A DNA stretch of 64,000 nucleotides from JdFR-22 sp964534325 (GTDB taxonomy: Archaea; Halobacteriota; Archaeoglobi; Archaeoglobales; Archaeoglobaceae): the NCBI GenBank assembly GCA_964534325.1, contig CAZHOR010000005.1:62001-126000 (forward strand), read 5' to 3'. Below the pieces are notes generated by a model. That model saw nothing but the letters and a program-made list of their open reading frames with translations. It was not told where the DNA came from and did not search any database. Both the position numbers and the translations under genes were made by a program. Shown piece after piece: positions 15,482 to 24,585 of this stretch (positions within the stretch are counted from its first letter, which is position 1; each line of letters starts with the position of its first letter).

Positions 15482-16435
15482 TTAACCTTTGATTGTCTCT
15501 ATCTTATCCTTCAGTACTGGCAGCAACTCGAACAGGTCCATGACCACTCCAACCCTGGATACTCTGAATATAGGTGCGTCAGGGTCTGTATTGATGGCTA
15601 CCACGTTCTGAGCCTTAACACCCTCCAGGTGCTCTGATGCTCCGCTTATACCCAGTGCGAGGTACAGCTTGGGGGTTACCGTCTTACCCGATCTCCCCAC
15701 CTGTCTGGATTTGGGGAGCCATTCCTGATCTACCACTGGCCTGGAGGCGCTTACTTCTCCACTCAGCATTTTAGCCAGCTCCTGCGCCTCTTCAATGTTC
15801 TCTTCGCCATCGATGCCTCTTCCCACACTCACCAGCACATCGAACTTGGAGATATCCACATCTTCTTCCGGTTTGACGTACTCCACGAACTGGATACTGT
15901 CGTCCAGCTCTACACCCAGGTCATCCAGAGTGGTTGTGATCACTTCCGGACTGCCTGAGGAAGCAGCGGCAGAGAAACTTCCCCTGTTCACCAGTATAAC
16001 TGCTCTATCCTCTAATTTGAGGTCCACCAGCAGTTTACCCCCGTAGGCCAGTGAAGTGGCCTTGATATCGTCACCATCGATGGAAACGTCATTACATAAT
16101 GAAGCTAAGGGTATGTTATGTTCGGCAGACACGTGAACTCCCAGATCTGTCCCTACGGAGCTGTTACCCGCCAGAATGACCTTGGGATCAAGCTCCTCCA
16201 CGACTTTGGAGACTGCTCTCTTGTGATTGGACGAAAAAGCTTCCAGCCTATCATCTTCCACGTAATAGACCTTATCGCAGGGAAGAGAGTCAACTTCCAC
16301 ATTATTACCCATAACTATGGCAACAGACTTCCCTCCGGTGGCTTGAGCCAGCTCCTGCGCTTTTCCGAACAGCTCATAGGCATTATCCTGAACCTTATTC
16401 TCCATTACTTCCACAATTACCGCTATGTCGCTCAT
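15482..16435 (-). CDS. etfA: Electron transfer flavoprotein alpha subunit
   Basis: 317 residues. The C-terminal FAD domain is clear: SRQVGRSGKTVTPKLYLALG, ISGASEHLEGVKAQ, VVAINTDPDAPIFRVSRVGV and VMDLFELLPVL. The N-terminal half is the usual ETF Rossmann domain (VEELDPKVILAGNSSVGTDL). ETF takes electrons from acyl-CoA or related dehydrogenases in the cytoplasm, and some forms bifurcate electrons. A GAGGTG site eight bases before ATG 16435 fixes the start. etfB lies 41 bases upstream. No acyl-CoA dehydrogenase gene is nearby, so the electron donor is unknown; HdrA and an HdrD-like protein are the linked partners. Confidence 0.95.
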   Translation of the reverse strand: MSDIAVIVEVMENKVQDNAYELFGKAQELAQATGGKSVAIVMGNNVEVDSLPCDKVYYVEDDRLEAFSSNHKRAVSKVVEELDPKVILAGNSSVGTDLGVHVSAEHNIPLASLCNDVSIDGDDIKATSLAYGGKLLVDLKLEDRAVILVNRGSFSAAASSGSPEVITTTLDDLGVELDDSIQFVEYVKPEEDVDISKFDVLVSVGRGIDGEENIEEAQELAKMLSGEVSASRPVVDQEWLPKSRQVGRSGKTVTPKLYLALGISGASEHLEGVKAQNVVAINTDPDAPIFRVSRVGVVMDLFELLPVLKDKIETIKG

Positions 16436-16476
16436 GGACTACACCTCATAACCCAGCTCATATCTCGACTTCATGC

Positions 16477-17235
16477 TCACACTACCTCTATTTCTTTGAA
16501 CAGCTCCACGAGCTTATCCGCAACCTCTTCCGGCTCTCCTTCCAGCAGTTCGATCTCCGGCTTCTCTGGCTCATAGAACTTGACCACTTCTATTCCTTCG
16601 ACTTCCGGGATCTCCAGTTCGGCTTCTTCAACCTCTGTCTTCTTCATTACCTTTCTCAATTTGGTGAGCGGTACAAATGTGAGCGGTCTTTCGGCGGAGA
16701 CTATTCCCAGAATCGCGGGGAGTTTGACCGTAAAGTCTCCCAGCAGACCCCCACCCAACTCCTTTTGTATCTTCAAACCTGAATCTTCCACTTCAACTTT
16801 AGTAACATAACCCGTAAAGGGCCTATCCATATAAACGGAAAGTAATGGGCCCAGCATTCCGGTGAACGCGTCAACTGACTGAATACCAGTCAAAAGCAAA
16901 TCGTATTCTCTCTCCTGGAGGAAATCTACCAGTGCTTTAGCGTACTCAACTTTAAGGAAAGTCTTATCCGACATCATGATCTTTACTGCGCTGTCGGCAC
17001 CTTTAGCGACAGCACTGGCGAGAGGCTCATCAATCTCTTCATCCGAATCCTCATCCGCAATACCGACTACCTCTACAGTGCCGCCATACCTTTCTTTGAG
17101 GATGACCGCCTCTTCTACAGCGTGCTCATCTCTTTCATTCCCGATATAAGCAAAGGGCTCAATTTCGTCATCGTCAACGATCTCGATTTCTTCCACCAGA
17201 TCCGGAACCGTTCTCATCAGGACACCTATCTTCAT
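16477..17235 (-). CDS. etfB: Electron transfer flavoprotein beta subunit
   Basis: 252 residues. MKIGVLMRTVPDLVEEIEI, the acidic NERDEHAVEEAVILKE helix, ASAVAKGADSAVKIM and the LLTGIQSVDAFTGMLGPLLS strand are typical of EtfB. The subunit contributes to binding AMP or, in bifurcating ETFs, a second FAD; which one applies cannot be decided by eye. It lies between the HdrD-like gene (24 bases upstream) and etfA (41 bases downstream) on the same strand. EtfB precedes EtfA, the usual order. Confidence 0.94.
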   Translation of the reverse strand: MKIGVLMRTVPDLVEEIEIVDDDEIEPFAYIGNERDEHAVEEAVILKERYGGTVEVVGIADEDSDEEIDEPLASAVAKGADSAVKIMMSDKTFLKVEYAKALVDFLQEREYDLLLTGIQSVDAFTGMLGPLLSVYMDRPFTGYVTKVEVEDSGLKIQKELGGGLLGDFTVKLPAILGIVSAERPLTFVPLTKLRKVMKKTEVEEAELEIPEVEGIEVVKFYEPEKPEIELLEGEPEEVADKLVELFKEIEVV

Positions 17236-17259
17236 AAAACCACCTTACTTTAAATCACC

Positions 17260-18438
17260 TTATTCTATTGCCTCAAAAACCAGCTCTGAAATGTCCTTGA
17301 CCACGATCTCGCCTTCAAGTCCGGTCATTTTTAAAGCATCTTCGAACATGGGAATATCCAGGATACAGGCGGTGACCAGAACATCTGCACCTGTTTTGGC
17401 GGCTTCTCTGACCCTGTCCTCTGCCGGACGTTCTTTCATGAATTCCTTGATGAAGCTGTCCAGCCAGACACCTCCACCGCCTCCACCGCAGCAGAGAGCG
17501 TTTTCTTTGGTCCTCTTCATCTCCACCATTTTGACTCCCGGAATGGACTGTATGACTTCTCGGGGCTGGTCGTAGATACCATTCCTTCTTCCCACATAAC
17601 ATGAATCGTGATAGGTAACCGTATAGTCAAGCTCGTTGAACATATCCTTTAAAGCATCCAGATTTTCTGCCAGGAACTCCGTATGATGCATTACGGGTTT
17701 GGTAAAACCGAATCGGGGATACTCATTCTTGATGGAGTGAAATGCGTGAGCGTCAATGGTCACGATCTTGTTGAACTCTCCTTTCTCCATAGCCTTGACG
17801 TTCTTCTCCACCAGCTCTTCAAATAGTCCAAACTCGCCTGAAAGCCTGTCCGAATCTCCAGTGCATTTCTCGTCCTTGCCCATTATGGCAAAATCGGTTC
17901 CCAGCTTGTTAAAGATACCTGCCATGGCTTTGGAGACTTCCTGGCACCTGCGGTGATACGAGCCGAAGCACTCCGGTATGAACAACACATCAGCAGGACC
18001 ATCCTTGAGCAGCTTTACATCGAAGTCCAGGTCCCTGGTCCACCTATCCCTCTTCTTGGGCGACTCCTTGAAGGGGTTTCCATACCTGGCAGTATGCTGT
18101 AATGCTGTGGCCAGCTCCTCTGGCGGATTTCCCTCCAGGAGGGAGAGTTCCCTTGCCGCCGGGATTATGGCATCGGTTAAGGGGATCTGACTGGGGCATC
18201 TGGATGAGCAAGCATAACACGATGTGCATAACCACTGAGCTCCGCTCTCCAGCAGTTCGCTCAGCATACCCGCCCTTACGGCCAGTATCATTTTCCGGGG
18301 AGTGAACTTGGTGGCAATCCCATACGGGCATGAACCACCGCACGTCCCGCACTGAAGACACTGCTTATATTTATCACCATCTTCGATCTTTGAGAGCCTT
18401 TCCATATACGTTTCCAACATTTCTGAATTCGATTCCAT
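17260..18438 (-). CDS. HdrD/GlpC-like iron-sulfur oxidoreductase with two CCG-type domains
   Basis: 392 residues. Two [4Fe-4S] motifs at the N-terminus, CLQCGTCGGSCPYG (about 23-36) and CTSCYACSSRCP, resemble HdrC. Two CCG-type domains follow. The first is degenerate: ECFGSYHRRC and EKCTGDSD remain, while the late Cys pair is DAHAF. The second keeps HDSCYVGRRNG and ALCCGGGGGG but has ACILDI at its end. HdrD-type proteins reduce disulfides or pass electrons from flavoproteins. There is no membrane segment. Its place between a QmoB/HdrA-type gene and etfBA suggests it carries electrons between ETF and the HdrA proteins. Confidence 0.85.
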   Translation of the reverse strand: MESNSEMLETYMERLSKIEDGDKYKQCLQCGTCGGSCPYGIATKFTPRKMILAVRAGMLSELLESGAQWLCTSCYACSSRCPSQIPLTDAIIPAARELSLLEGNPPEELATALQHTARYGNPFKESPKKRDRWTRDLDFDVKLLKDGPADVLFIPECFGSYHRRCQEVSKAMAGIFNKLGTDFAIMGKDEKCTGDSDRLSGEFGLFEELVEKNVKAMEKGEFNKIVTIDAHAFHSIKNEYPRFGFTKPVMHHTEFLAENLDALKDMFNELDYTVTYHDSCYVGRRNGIYDQPREVIQSIPGVKMVEMKRTKENALCCGGGGGGVWLDSFIKEFMKERPAEDRVREAAKTGADVLVTACILDIPMFEDALKMTGLEGEIVVKDISELVFEAIE

Positions 18439-18597
18439 TTCACCACCACTTATGGCATATTTGAGTGATTCGCTTATCTTATAATCTGATTACCATATTG
18501 TGAGTTGTTAAACATTAATCATGAGGTATTTTAAGGTTTTGATTTTAAATGATTAATCATAGGGAATTCGTTTTGAAGCATTAGTTGAGACATTGGG

Positions 18598-20949
18598 TCA
18601 CCACCCCTTGTATGGATTAGGGCCTACTTCCTTTATTTCTTCCACGAACTCGTTGACCATCTGGGGAATGTTGTGGTAATCCGTTATGGCCATCTCAACG
18701 AGTTTGACCCTTTCCTGCTCCAGCATCAACCTCTCCAGGGTCTCCTTGACATTCTCCATTCTGCGGTTCGCCAGCTCGCTGCCCCTGATGAAGTGGCACT
18801 GGTATTCTTCACCCGATTTACATCCCACCATAAGTATGCCGTCAATACCTTTAGAGAGAGCGTCGGCAACCCAAACAGTGTTTATCGAGCCCAGACACCT
18901 TACGGGAATGACTCTCAAGCTGGCACCGTAGCTCAAGTGGTTAATGGCAGCCATATCCAGGGCAGGGTATGCATCGTTCTCGCAGAAGAAGGCGAGTATC
19001 CTCAATTTCTCTTCGTCTTCTGGAACGTCGATTTGCTTGATCATGGATGATATCATGTCGATGGTATAGTTCTTGAAGCCCACGATCCTCTCCGGACAGG
19101 CACCCATGCACGTTCCGCACCTTCTGCATCTGGTGGGGTTGAGTATGGGGGTGCCGTCCTCCGTCTCCTCCAAAGCACTGAAGGGACACTCCTCTGTACA
19201 TCGCTTACATTGAGTGCAGCGCTGGAGGAAGAAATCCGGGTATGATAGGTCTCCTGCTCTGGGGTGGGGTGAAGCTCCCTGTTCGGTAAGGGTCATGCTC
19301 TGAATGGATTTCAATACAGCCCCACTCGCATCTTCCACGCTGGATGCTACATCCATGGGCTGTCTTATACAACCCGCAGAATAGATTCCTGTCCTTTGAG
19401 TCTCGTAGGGAAAGCACACGAAATTGGAGGAGAAGAAGCCGAACTTGTCCTGCGGAATCCCTCCCTGCCGGTACTCGAAGTTGAGCTCGTTGTTGGGCAC
19501 CATACCCACTGCCAGGACCGCCATATCCACCGGGATCCTTCTAACAGTCCCAAGTAGGGTGTCCTCTGCCCTTACTATGAGCTGGCCTTCCTCCTCTTCA
19601 CTTTTGGCGATATCCGTTATCTCTGCAACTTTACCCCTAATGAGGTTGAATCCCTGACTGAGTCCCTGCCGGTAGAACTCCTCATACTTGGCAGGGGTCC
19701 TCACGTCGATATAGAACATGTAGATCTCGGCATCCGGATACTGCTCTCTGACATACGTGGCCTGCTTCAGAGAGGCGAGACAGCAAACTGCGGAGCAGTA
19801 GGGGAGATGGTTCTCATCCCTGCTTCCAGCACACTGGACGAAAGCGATCCTCTTGACCTCCTTACCATCTGACGGCCTCAGAATCTTCCCTTCTGTGGGT
19901 CCGTTGGGAGAGGCAAGGCGCTCCATCATCACATTGGTTATAACGTCCTCATAACTGTCAAAGCCCAGATTGGTTATCTTGGAGGCGTCGTAAGGCTTCC
20001 AGCCAGTAGCAGTGACTACCGACCCAGCCTTGATGTTTATGGTCTCCGGCTCCATGGAAAGGTCGATTGCTTCATACGGGCAGGCGTCCACACAGGCCTT
20101 GCAACCCTCCTCTTTTTGACAGTATTCTTCGTCGATGACGTATCTGTAGGGGTATGCGATCTCGTTGGGGAGGTATATCGCCTTAGTATGGTTCATACCA
20201 TAGTTGAACTCGTTGGGCCTTTCTTGTGGACAGGCATTCACGCACTCTCCGCAGGCAGTGCACTTATCCAGGACGTAGCGGGGGTTGAGCTTGACAGTAG
20301 CTTCAAAATTACCGGGGGCTCCCGAGATCTTATCTACTTCGGCCATAGTGTAAACTTTGATCCTGTCATTATTCCTCATTCTCCTGAAATTGATTTCCAG
20401 ACCACAAGTGGGAGGGCACAGCTTGGGGAAGTACTTGTTCATCCCCGCAACCCTACCACCTAAATAGGGTTTCTTCTCTATTAGAGTGACATCGTAACCC
20501 GCTTCGGCAGCCTCAACTGCAGAGGTTATCCCCGTGATACCACCGCCAACCACCAGGATGCTCCTGTCGATCTCGTTGGGGTCACCTTCTTCTTTCTGCA
20601 TTCTCAATGCTCTGGCTATTCCCATTCTCACATAATCTTCGCCAAGAGCCTGCGTCTCTTCATCCCGGGAGTGGGTCCATACCACCTGCTCTCTGAGGTT
20701 GGCTCTTTCCATGGGAACTTCAAAGGAGAATTTATCGCTCTTGACACGGGGTGAACATGCGGCTATAAGAACGGCTTCCAGCCCATTCTCTTCAATATCT
20801 GAGGCGATAATTTCATTGTTTTCGCACAGGAATGGGTCGGTCTTGCATACTTTGACTTCCTCCCTGTCAGCGATATCGCACAATTTTTCAGTATCTAAAG
20901 AATCTATGCCGCAGCCGGTGCAGATGTAAACTCCAATAGCTTTATTCAC
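18598..20949 (-). CDS. HdrA/QmoB-type flavin and iron-sulfur protein fused to an MvhD-like domain
   Basis: 783 residues from GTG 20949, preceded by GGTGAT. The N-terminus (YICTGCGIDSLDTEKL, FLCENNEI, AACSPRVKSDKF) and the FAD domain motif KYFPKLCPPTCGLEINFRRM resemble QmoB, a HdrA relative of sulfate reducers, rather than classical HdrA. Ferredoxin motifs are CTACGECVNACP, CKACVDACP, CTQCKRCTEECP and CRRCGTCMGACP. The last 130 residues (LAFFCENDAYPALDMAA, RVIPVRCLGSI, GILMVGCKSGEEYQCH) match MvhD, the [2Fe-2S] subunit linking hydrogenase or dehydrogenase to HdrA. It is the first gene of the leftward Etf cluster. No QmoA or QmoC is present. Confidence 0.87.
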   Translation of the reverse strand: MNKAIGVYICTGCGIDSLDTEKLCDIADREEVKVCKTDPFLCENNEIIASDIEENGLEAVLIAACSPRVKSDKFSFEVPMERANLREQVVWTHSRDEETQALGEDYVRMGIARALRMQKEEGDPNEIDRSILVVGGGITGITSAVEAAEAGYDVTLIEKKPYLGGRVAGMNKYFPKLCPPTCGLEINFRRMRNNDRIKVYTMAEVDKISGAPGNFEATVKLNPRYVLDKCTACGECVNACPQERPNEFNYGMNHTKAIYLPNEIAYPYRYVIDEEYCQKEEGCKACVDACPYEAIDLSMEPETINIKAGSVVTATGWKPYDASKITNLGFDSYEDVITNVMMERLASPNGPTEGKILRPSDGKEVKRIAFVQCAGSRDENHLPYCSAVCCLASLKQATYVREQYPDAEIYMFYIDVRTPAKYEEFYRQGLSQGFNLIRGKVAEITDIAKSEEEEGQLIVRAEDTLLGTVRRIPVDMAVLAVGMVPNNELNFEYRQGGIPQDKFGFFSSNFVCFPYETQRTGIYSAGCIRQPMDVASSVEDASGAVLKSIQSMTLTEQGASPHPRAGDLSYPDFFLQRCTQCKRCTEECPFSALEETEDGTPILNPTRCRRCGTCMGACPERIVGFKNYTIDMISSMIKQIDVPEDEEKLRILAFFCENDAYPALDMAAINHLSYGASLRVIPVRCLGSINTVWVADALSKGIDGILMVGCKSGEEYQCHFIRGSELANRRMENVKETLERLMLEQERVKLVEMAITDYHNIPQMVNEFVEEIKEVGPNPYKGW

Positions 20950-21085
20950 CTTATCACCTGTAAATTATCATATTTAAACCTTGAAATTTAAAAGCCGAAT
21001 CTCTAATTGCCTATTTAAGTTTTGCTTATTTGAGTTTGTGGAGGGAGTGACCCCCTTTAAGAAAAGGAGAAATTATTCAGCCCGC

Positions 21086-21868
21086 ATGAGAAAAATTTTT
21101 ACCTCATTGCTTTCCAATTTATTAATGGTCTTTGATAGATTCAAAAACAAATTGGCCATAATCCCGCTGGAAGGCCCCATCGCCGAGGGCGGGGGTATGG
21201 GTATCTTTCCCATGGGAGGTAAATCACCCATCTCCCGAGCTGAAGATTATATTGATGAGGTAAGGGAAGGAAAGAAGTATAAAGCGCTCATTCTGGAAAT
21301 CAACTCCCCTGGCGGGTCACCTTATAAGAGTAAAGACATTGCGGAAAAGATAGAGGGCCTAGACATATACACTGTTGCCAGGATACAGGAGCAGGGAGCG
21401 TCCGGCGCATACTGGATAGCCTGTAGCTGCGACGCCATTATCGCCGACAAGCTGTCTTCAGTAGGTGGAGTGGGTGTGCTGTCCATCAGACCCGATATCT
21501 CAGACTTCCTAAAAGAAATGGGAATAGACATGGACGTCAAAGGAAAAGGAAAGTTCAAGCAGGCAGGATTCCCCTTCTTTAAGCCCTCTGAAGAGGAAGA
21601 AGAGCAGAGAGAGCAGGTTCTGGAGAAAATAAACCAGATGTTCAGAGAGCACGTCAGCAAGAACCGGGAAATACGAGACGATGAAGTTTTCGAGGGGAAA
21701 GTCTATCTGGGCGATGAAGCGAAGGAGAAGGGTCTTATCGACTACATAGGAGGGAGAAAAGAAGCTATTGAGCTGTGCAAAAAGGCTACCGGCTACGATG
21801 ACCTCACCATAAAGGATTTCGGCAAGGAGATAAGAAAAGGGCCTTCGTTTAAAGACCTGTTCAAATAG
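21086..21868 (+). CDS. sppA: Signal peptide peptidase SppA-like serine protease (S49)
   Basis: About 260 residues from ATG 21086; in-frame TTG 20981 and GTG 21038/21047 are alternatives and no start has an ideal ribosome site. A hydrophobic N-terminal stretch (IFTSLLSNLLMVF) may anchor it. The S49 core is clear: ALILEINSPGGSPYKSKDI, then RIQEQGASGAYWIACSCD with the catalytic Ser, and the general-base Lys in VKGKGKFKQAG. VYLGDEAKEKGLIDYIGG is the standard late motif. The family degrades cleaved signal peptides at the membrane. It is divergent from the Etf cluster and followed by an isochorismatase-like gene with its own promoter. Confidence 0.88.
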   Translation: MRKIFTSLLSNLLMVFDRFKNKLAIIPLEGPIAEGGGMGIFPMGGKSPISRAEDYIDEVREGKKYKALILEINSPGGSPYKSKDIAEKIEGLDIYTVARIQEQGASGAYWIACSCDAIIADKLSSVGGVGVLSIRPDISDFLKEMGIDMDVKGKGKFKQAGFPFFKPSEEEEEQREQVLEKINQMFREHVSKNREIRDDEVFEGKVYLGDEAKEKGLIDYIGGRKEAIELCKKATGYDDLTIKDFGKEIRKGPSFKDLFK

Positions 21869-21920
21869 CCGTAGATAATCCATTGAGGTCTTGATCTGTA
21901 GCCCATCTTCAAGACATAAT

Positions 21921-21929
21921 ATTATAAAT
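21921..21929 (+). promoter_or_regulatory. TATA box of the isochorismatase-like gene
   Basis: ATTATAAAT lies about 60 bases before ATG 21984, giving a predicted transcript start near 21950 and a leader of roughly 30 bases. It argues against the earlier TTG at 21891 as a start. Confidence 0.5.
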
Positions 21930-21983
21930 GAAGTGAATAATTTAAAGAAAAATCTAAAATATTCGTCCGTTGGTGAGAAACGC

Positions 21984-22640
21984 ATGATCTACGACATAAA
22001 ACCGGCGCTTGTGATGATCGACTTCCAGAACTGCTTCATGTCGCCGGGTGGCTCTTTTGATAAGCTGGGTTACGACATAAGCAAGTACCAGGAGATAGTG
22101 CCCACCGTAAAGTACGCCATGGAGAGAGCAAGGTCTCTAGGGATCCAGTTGTTCTACTCCCGGGCCATCAGAGAGAAATCTGGGGTTGATATGCTAGAGA
22201 GGGTCCATAAGATCATCCCTTACAAGAGAAGAGAGAGGATAGAGAAAGTACCCCTATGCATTTCAGGTACAAGGGATGCCCAGATCATAGACGAGCTAAA
22301 GCCGGAAGAAGATGACCTCTTAGTGGACAAAAGAAGGGACTCCATTTTCCAGGATACTGAGTTCGAGATGTGGCTGGACTCACTCAGGGTGGACACGCTG
22401 GTCTTTACGGGGATCGATACTTCCATCTGCGTAGAATCATCTCTCCGCGACGGGTTTAATAAGGGATGGGATGTAATACTTCTAAAGGATGCTACAGCCT
22501 CCCTAAAGGACAAGTTCTACAACACCACCATTGAAGAGGTGGAAGAGAACTTTGGACTGGTATTCACTACAGAAGAGTTCTTTAACAGGTTGAAGCCAGT
22601 ATCAGACGGTCGATTCGAGCTGGAAGTCCACTACGATTGA
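21984..22640 (+). CDS. Isochorismatase-like cysteine hydrolase
   Basis: 218 residues from ATG 21984. The catalytic triad of the family is visible: Asp in ALVMIDFQNCF, Lys in LLVDKRRDSIF and Cys in FTGIDTSICVESS followed by LRDGFNKGWDV. The fold covers nicotinamidase, isochorismatase and N-carbamoyl amidases, so the substrate is not fixed; the lack of an obvious metal triad (D-x-H) makes nicotinamidase less likely. It is convergent with a cyclase-family gene 39 bases on. Confidence 0.85.
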   Translation: MIYDIKPALVMIDFQNCFMSPGGSFDKLGYDISKYQEIVPTVKYAMERARSLGIQLFYSRAIREKSGVDMLERVHKIIPYKRRERIEKVPLCISGTRDAQIIDELKPEEDDLLVDKRRDSIFQDTEFEMWLDSLRVDTLVFTGIDTSICVESSLRDGFNKGWDVILLKDATASLKDKFYNTTIEEVEENFGLVFTTEEFFNRLKPVSDGRFELEVHYD

Positions 22641-22679
22641 CATTAGATGACATCAGTATAATCTGAGCATCCCTAAAGA

Positions 22680-23336
22680 TCAATCCACTCTGGCAAATGC
22701 TCTTACAGGGAATGCCGCTGCCCCCTTTACTTTTAGAGGGCATGCGAAGAAAGTGAAATTTTTACCAGCTATTTTGTCCAGGTTGCACAGGTTCTCCACT
22801 ATCAATATATCATTTTTTAGCAGGAGGGTGTGCACCGGACGGTGATCATCCTGAGGGTCATCAATATTTATGGTATCTATGCCCACCAGCTTTACCCCGC
22901 TTTCCAGCAGGAATTTCGCAGCCTCTCTGGAGAGGTAAGGATGCTGATGGTATTCTTCTTTTTTCCACCAGCGGTCCCAGCCTGTGTAGAATAAAACGGC
23001 CATGTCCTCCAGCCTTTTGTGCGGAATATCCTCTACCATGACAGGCTCATTTTTCCCTTTTTTGGAGGCGTCCACCACAACCCCCTCCAAAATCGTCTGC
23101 TGTAGAGTTATCTGGCTAATGTCTTTTCCGTCAGGGTATCTGTGATAGGGGGAGTCCATGTAGGTCCCGCAGCTGGTCTGGAACTCCATCGTGGTTATCT
23201 CGAACATGCTCTTATCATTATACGATGCCCTGGACTCCTCGTGGGTGAAATAAGGATAGATACGAGGAGCCGGCAGAGCTTTGAATACGGAGATGTCTTC
23301 TTCTATGGTGTGGGACAAATCCACATAGTTGCTCAT
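22680..23336 (-). CDS. Cyclase-family metal-dependent hydrolase (kynurenine formamidase-like)
   Basis: 218 residues. YVDLSHTIEEDISVF at the start, SCGTYMDSPYHRYPDGKDIS in the middle (H-x-D-x-P-x-H metal motif reduced to T-Y-M-D-S-P-Y-H), and the segment KLVGIDTINIDDP near residue 150 define the PF04199 cyclase family. The family opens or closes amide rings, as in kynurenine formamidase. The first metal-binding His of the usual H-x-G-T-H-x-D is replaced (SCGTYMD), so the metal site may differ. It is divergent from cbf5. Confidence 0.82.
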   Translation of the reverse strand: MSNYVDLSHTIEEDISVFKALPAPRIYPYFTHEESRASYNDKSMFEITTMEFQTSCGTYMDSPYHRYPDGKDISQITLQQTILEGVVVDASKKGKNEPVMVEDIPHKRLEDMAVLFYTGWDRWWKKEEYHQHPYLSREAAKFLLESGVKLVGIDTINIDDPQDDHRPVHTLLLKNDILIVENLCNLDKIAGKNFTFFACPLKVKGAAAFPVRAFARVD

Positions 23337-23475
23337 GCTTTAGGGATTAAAAATCGGTTAATAAGTGTAACCTATCAACAAAGCTGGTTGTGTTTGAAGG
23401 AGTGGGGAATTGGGGGGACAAAACTTTAAACGCAAGGGATCAAATAAGCCAAACCAGTTTAACCCGAGGGTAAAT

Positions 23476-24492
23476 ATGAGTGACAGGAAAACAAGTGAGA
23501 GCAACCGTACAAAGTTCGAAGATAGATTCCATATTAAAGACGATACCACAACGGATGAGCGTTATGGAGTTTACCCCAATAATAGAGAGATCACAGAATA
23601 CATCAAGAACGGTATTTTCTGCGTGGATAAGCCCTTCGGCCCCACCAGCCACGAAGTTACCGTGTGGGTAAGAAAGATACTGGAGCTGGAGAAGACAGGT
23701 CACGCCGGAACCCTCGACCCTCAAGTGACAGGTGCCCTTCCCATTTTAATAGAGAATTCAGTTAAATTGCTTAAAACCCTGCAATCGTCTCAAAAAGAGT
23801 ATATATCCCTCATGCGGCTGCACGAGGACGTTAGTGAGCAGGATATACTCCGGGTAATCAACATGTTCGTGGGCAAGATATACCAGAAGCCCCCCCTCAA
23901 ATCGGCGGTGAAAAAAACCTTGAGGACCAGAGAGATCTATGATATGGACGTGATGGAGGTCGACGGTAGAGATGTCCTCTTCAAGGTCCGATGCGAAGCC
24001 GGGACCTACATCAGGAACCTGTGCAACGATATAGGGGAGATAATTGGCAGCGGTGCCCACATGCAGGAGTTGAGGAGGACAAGGACAGGAGTATTCACCG
24101 AAGAGCACTGCTATACTCTGCAGGAGCTGCAAGACGCTTACGTATTCTGGAAAGAAGAGGGAGACGAGAAATACCTACGCAAGATCATACAGCCAATGGA
24201 GAAAGCAGTAAGCAACATGCCCAAGTTACTGGTGAAGGACTCGGCTGTCGACGCCCTATGCCACGGAGCAAACCTCAACGCCCCCGGAATCAACTACATA
24301 GAGAAGGGAATAAAAGCAGGAGACACAGTAGCCATGTTCACCCTGAAGAACGAGTTGGTAGCCTTGGGGGAGAGCATGGTGAACGATACAGAGATGTTGA
24401 GCATGAAGAACGGCCTAGCCGTGGACGTATCCAGGGTAGTGATGGAGAGAGGGATTTATCCACCCATGTGGAAACACTCCTCAAACCCATAG
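23476..24492 (+). CDS. cbf5: H/ACA RNP pseudouridine synthase Cbf5 (TruB family)
   Basis: 338 residues from ATG 23476, preceded by GAGGG; an in-frame TTG at 23410 lies upstream of a TATA-like ACTTTAAAC (about 23422-23430) and is unlikely. The catalytic Asp is in TGHAGTLDPQVTGALPI, after CVDKPFGPTSHEV. SAVKKTLRTREIY and CEAGTYIRNLCNDIGE are TruB motifs, and the C-terminal PUA domain (about 255-325) begins PKLLVKDSAVDALCHGANLN. With Gar1, Nop10 and L7Ae it converts uridine to pseudouridine in rRNA under guide RNA control and can also act on tRNA U55. Confidence 0.96.
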   Translation: MSDRKTSESNRTKFEDRFHIKDDTTTDERYGVYPNNREITEYIKNGIFCVDKPFGPTSHEVTVWVRKILELEKTGHAGTLDPQVTGALPILIENSVKLLKTLQSSQKEYISLMRLHEDVSEQDILRVINMFVGKIYQKPPLKSAVKKTLRTREIYDMDVMEVDGRDVLFKVRCEAGTYIRNLCNDIGEIIGSGAHMQELRRTRTGVFTEEHCYTLQELQDAYVFWKEEGDEKYLRKIIQPMEKAVSNMPKLLVKDSAVDALCHGANLNAPGINYIEKGIKAGDTVAMFTLKNELVALGESMVNDTEMLSMKNGLAVDVSRVVMERGIYPPMWKHSSNP

Positions 24493-24585
24493 GTAAACCA
24501 TAAACACTTGTTAGCACTTGATTGGTGTTAGGCCTATATCTTGTAAAAGTAAAAAAATAAAAGAGGTAAATCTACGTCAGTTAGT

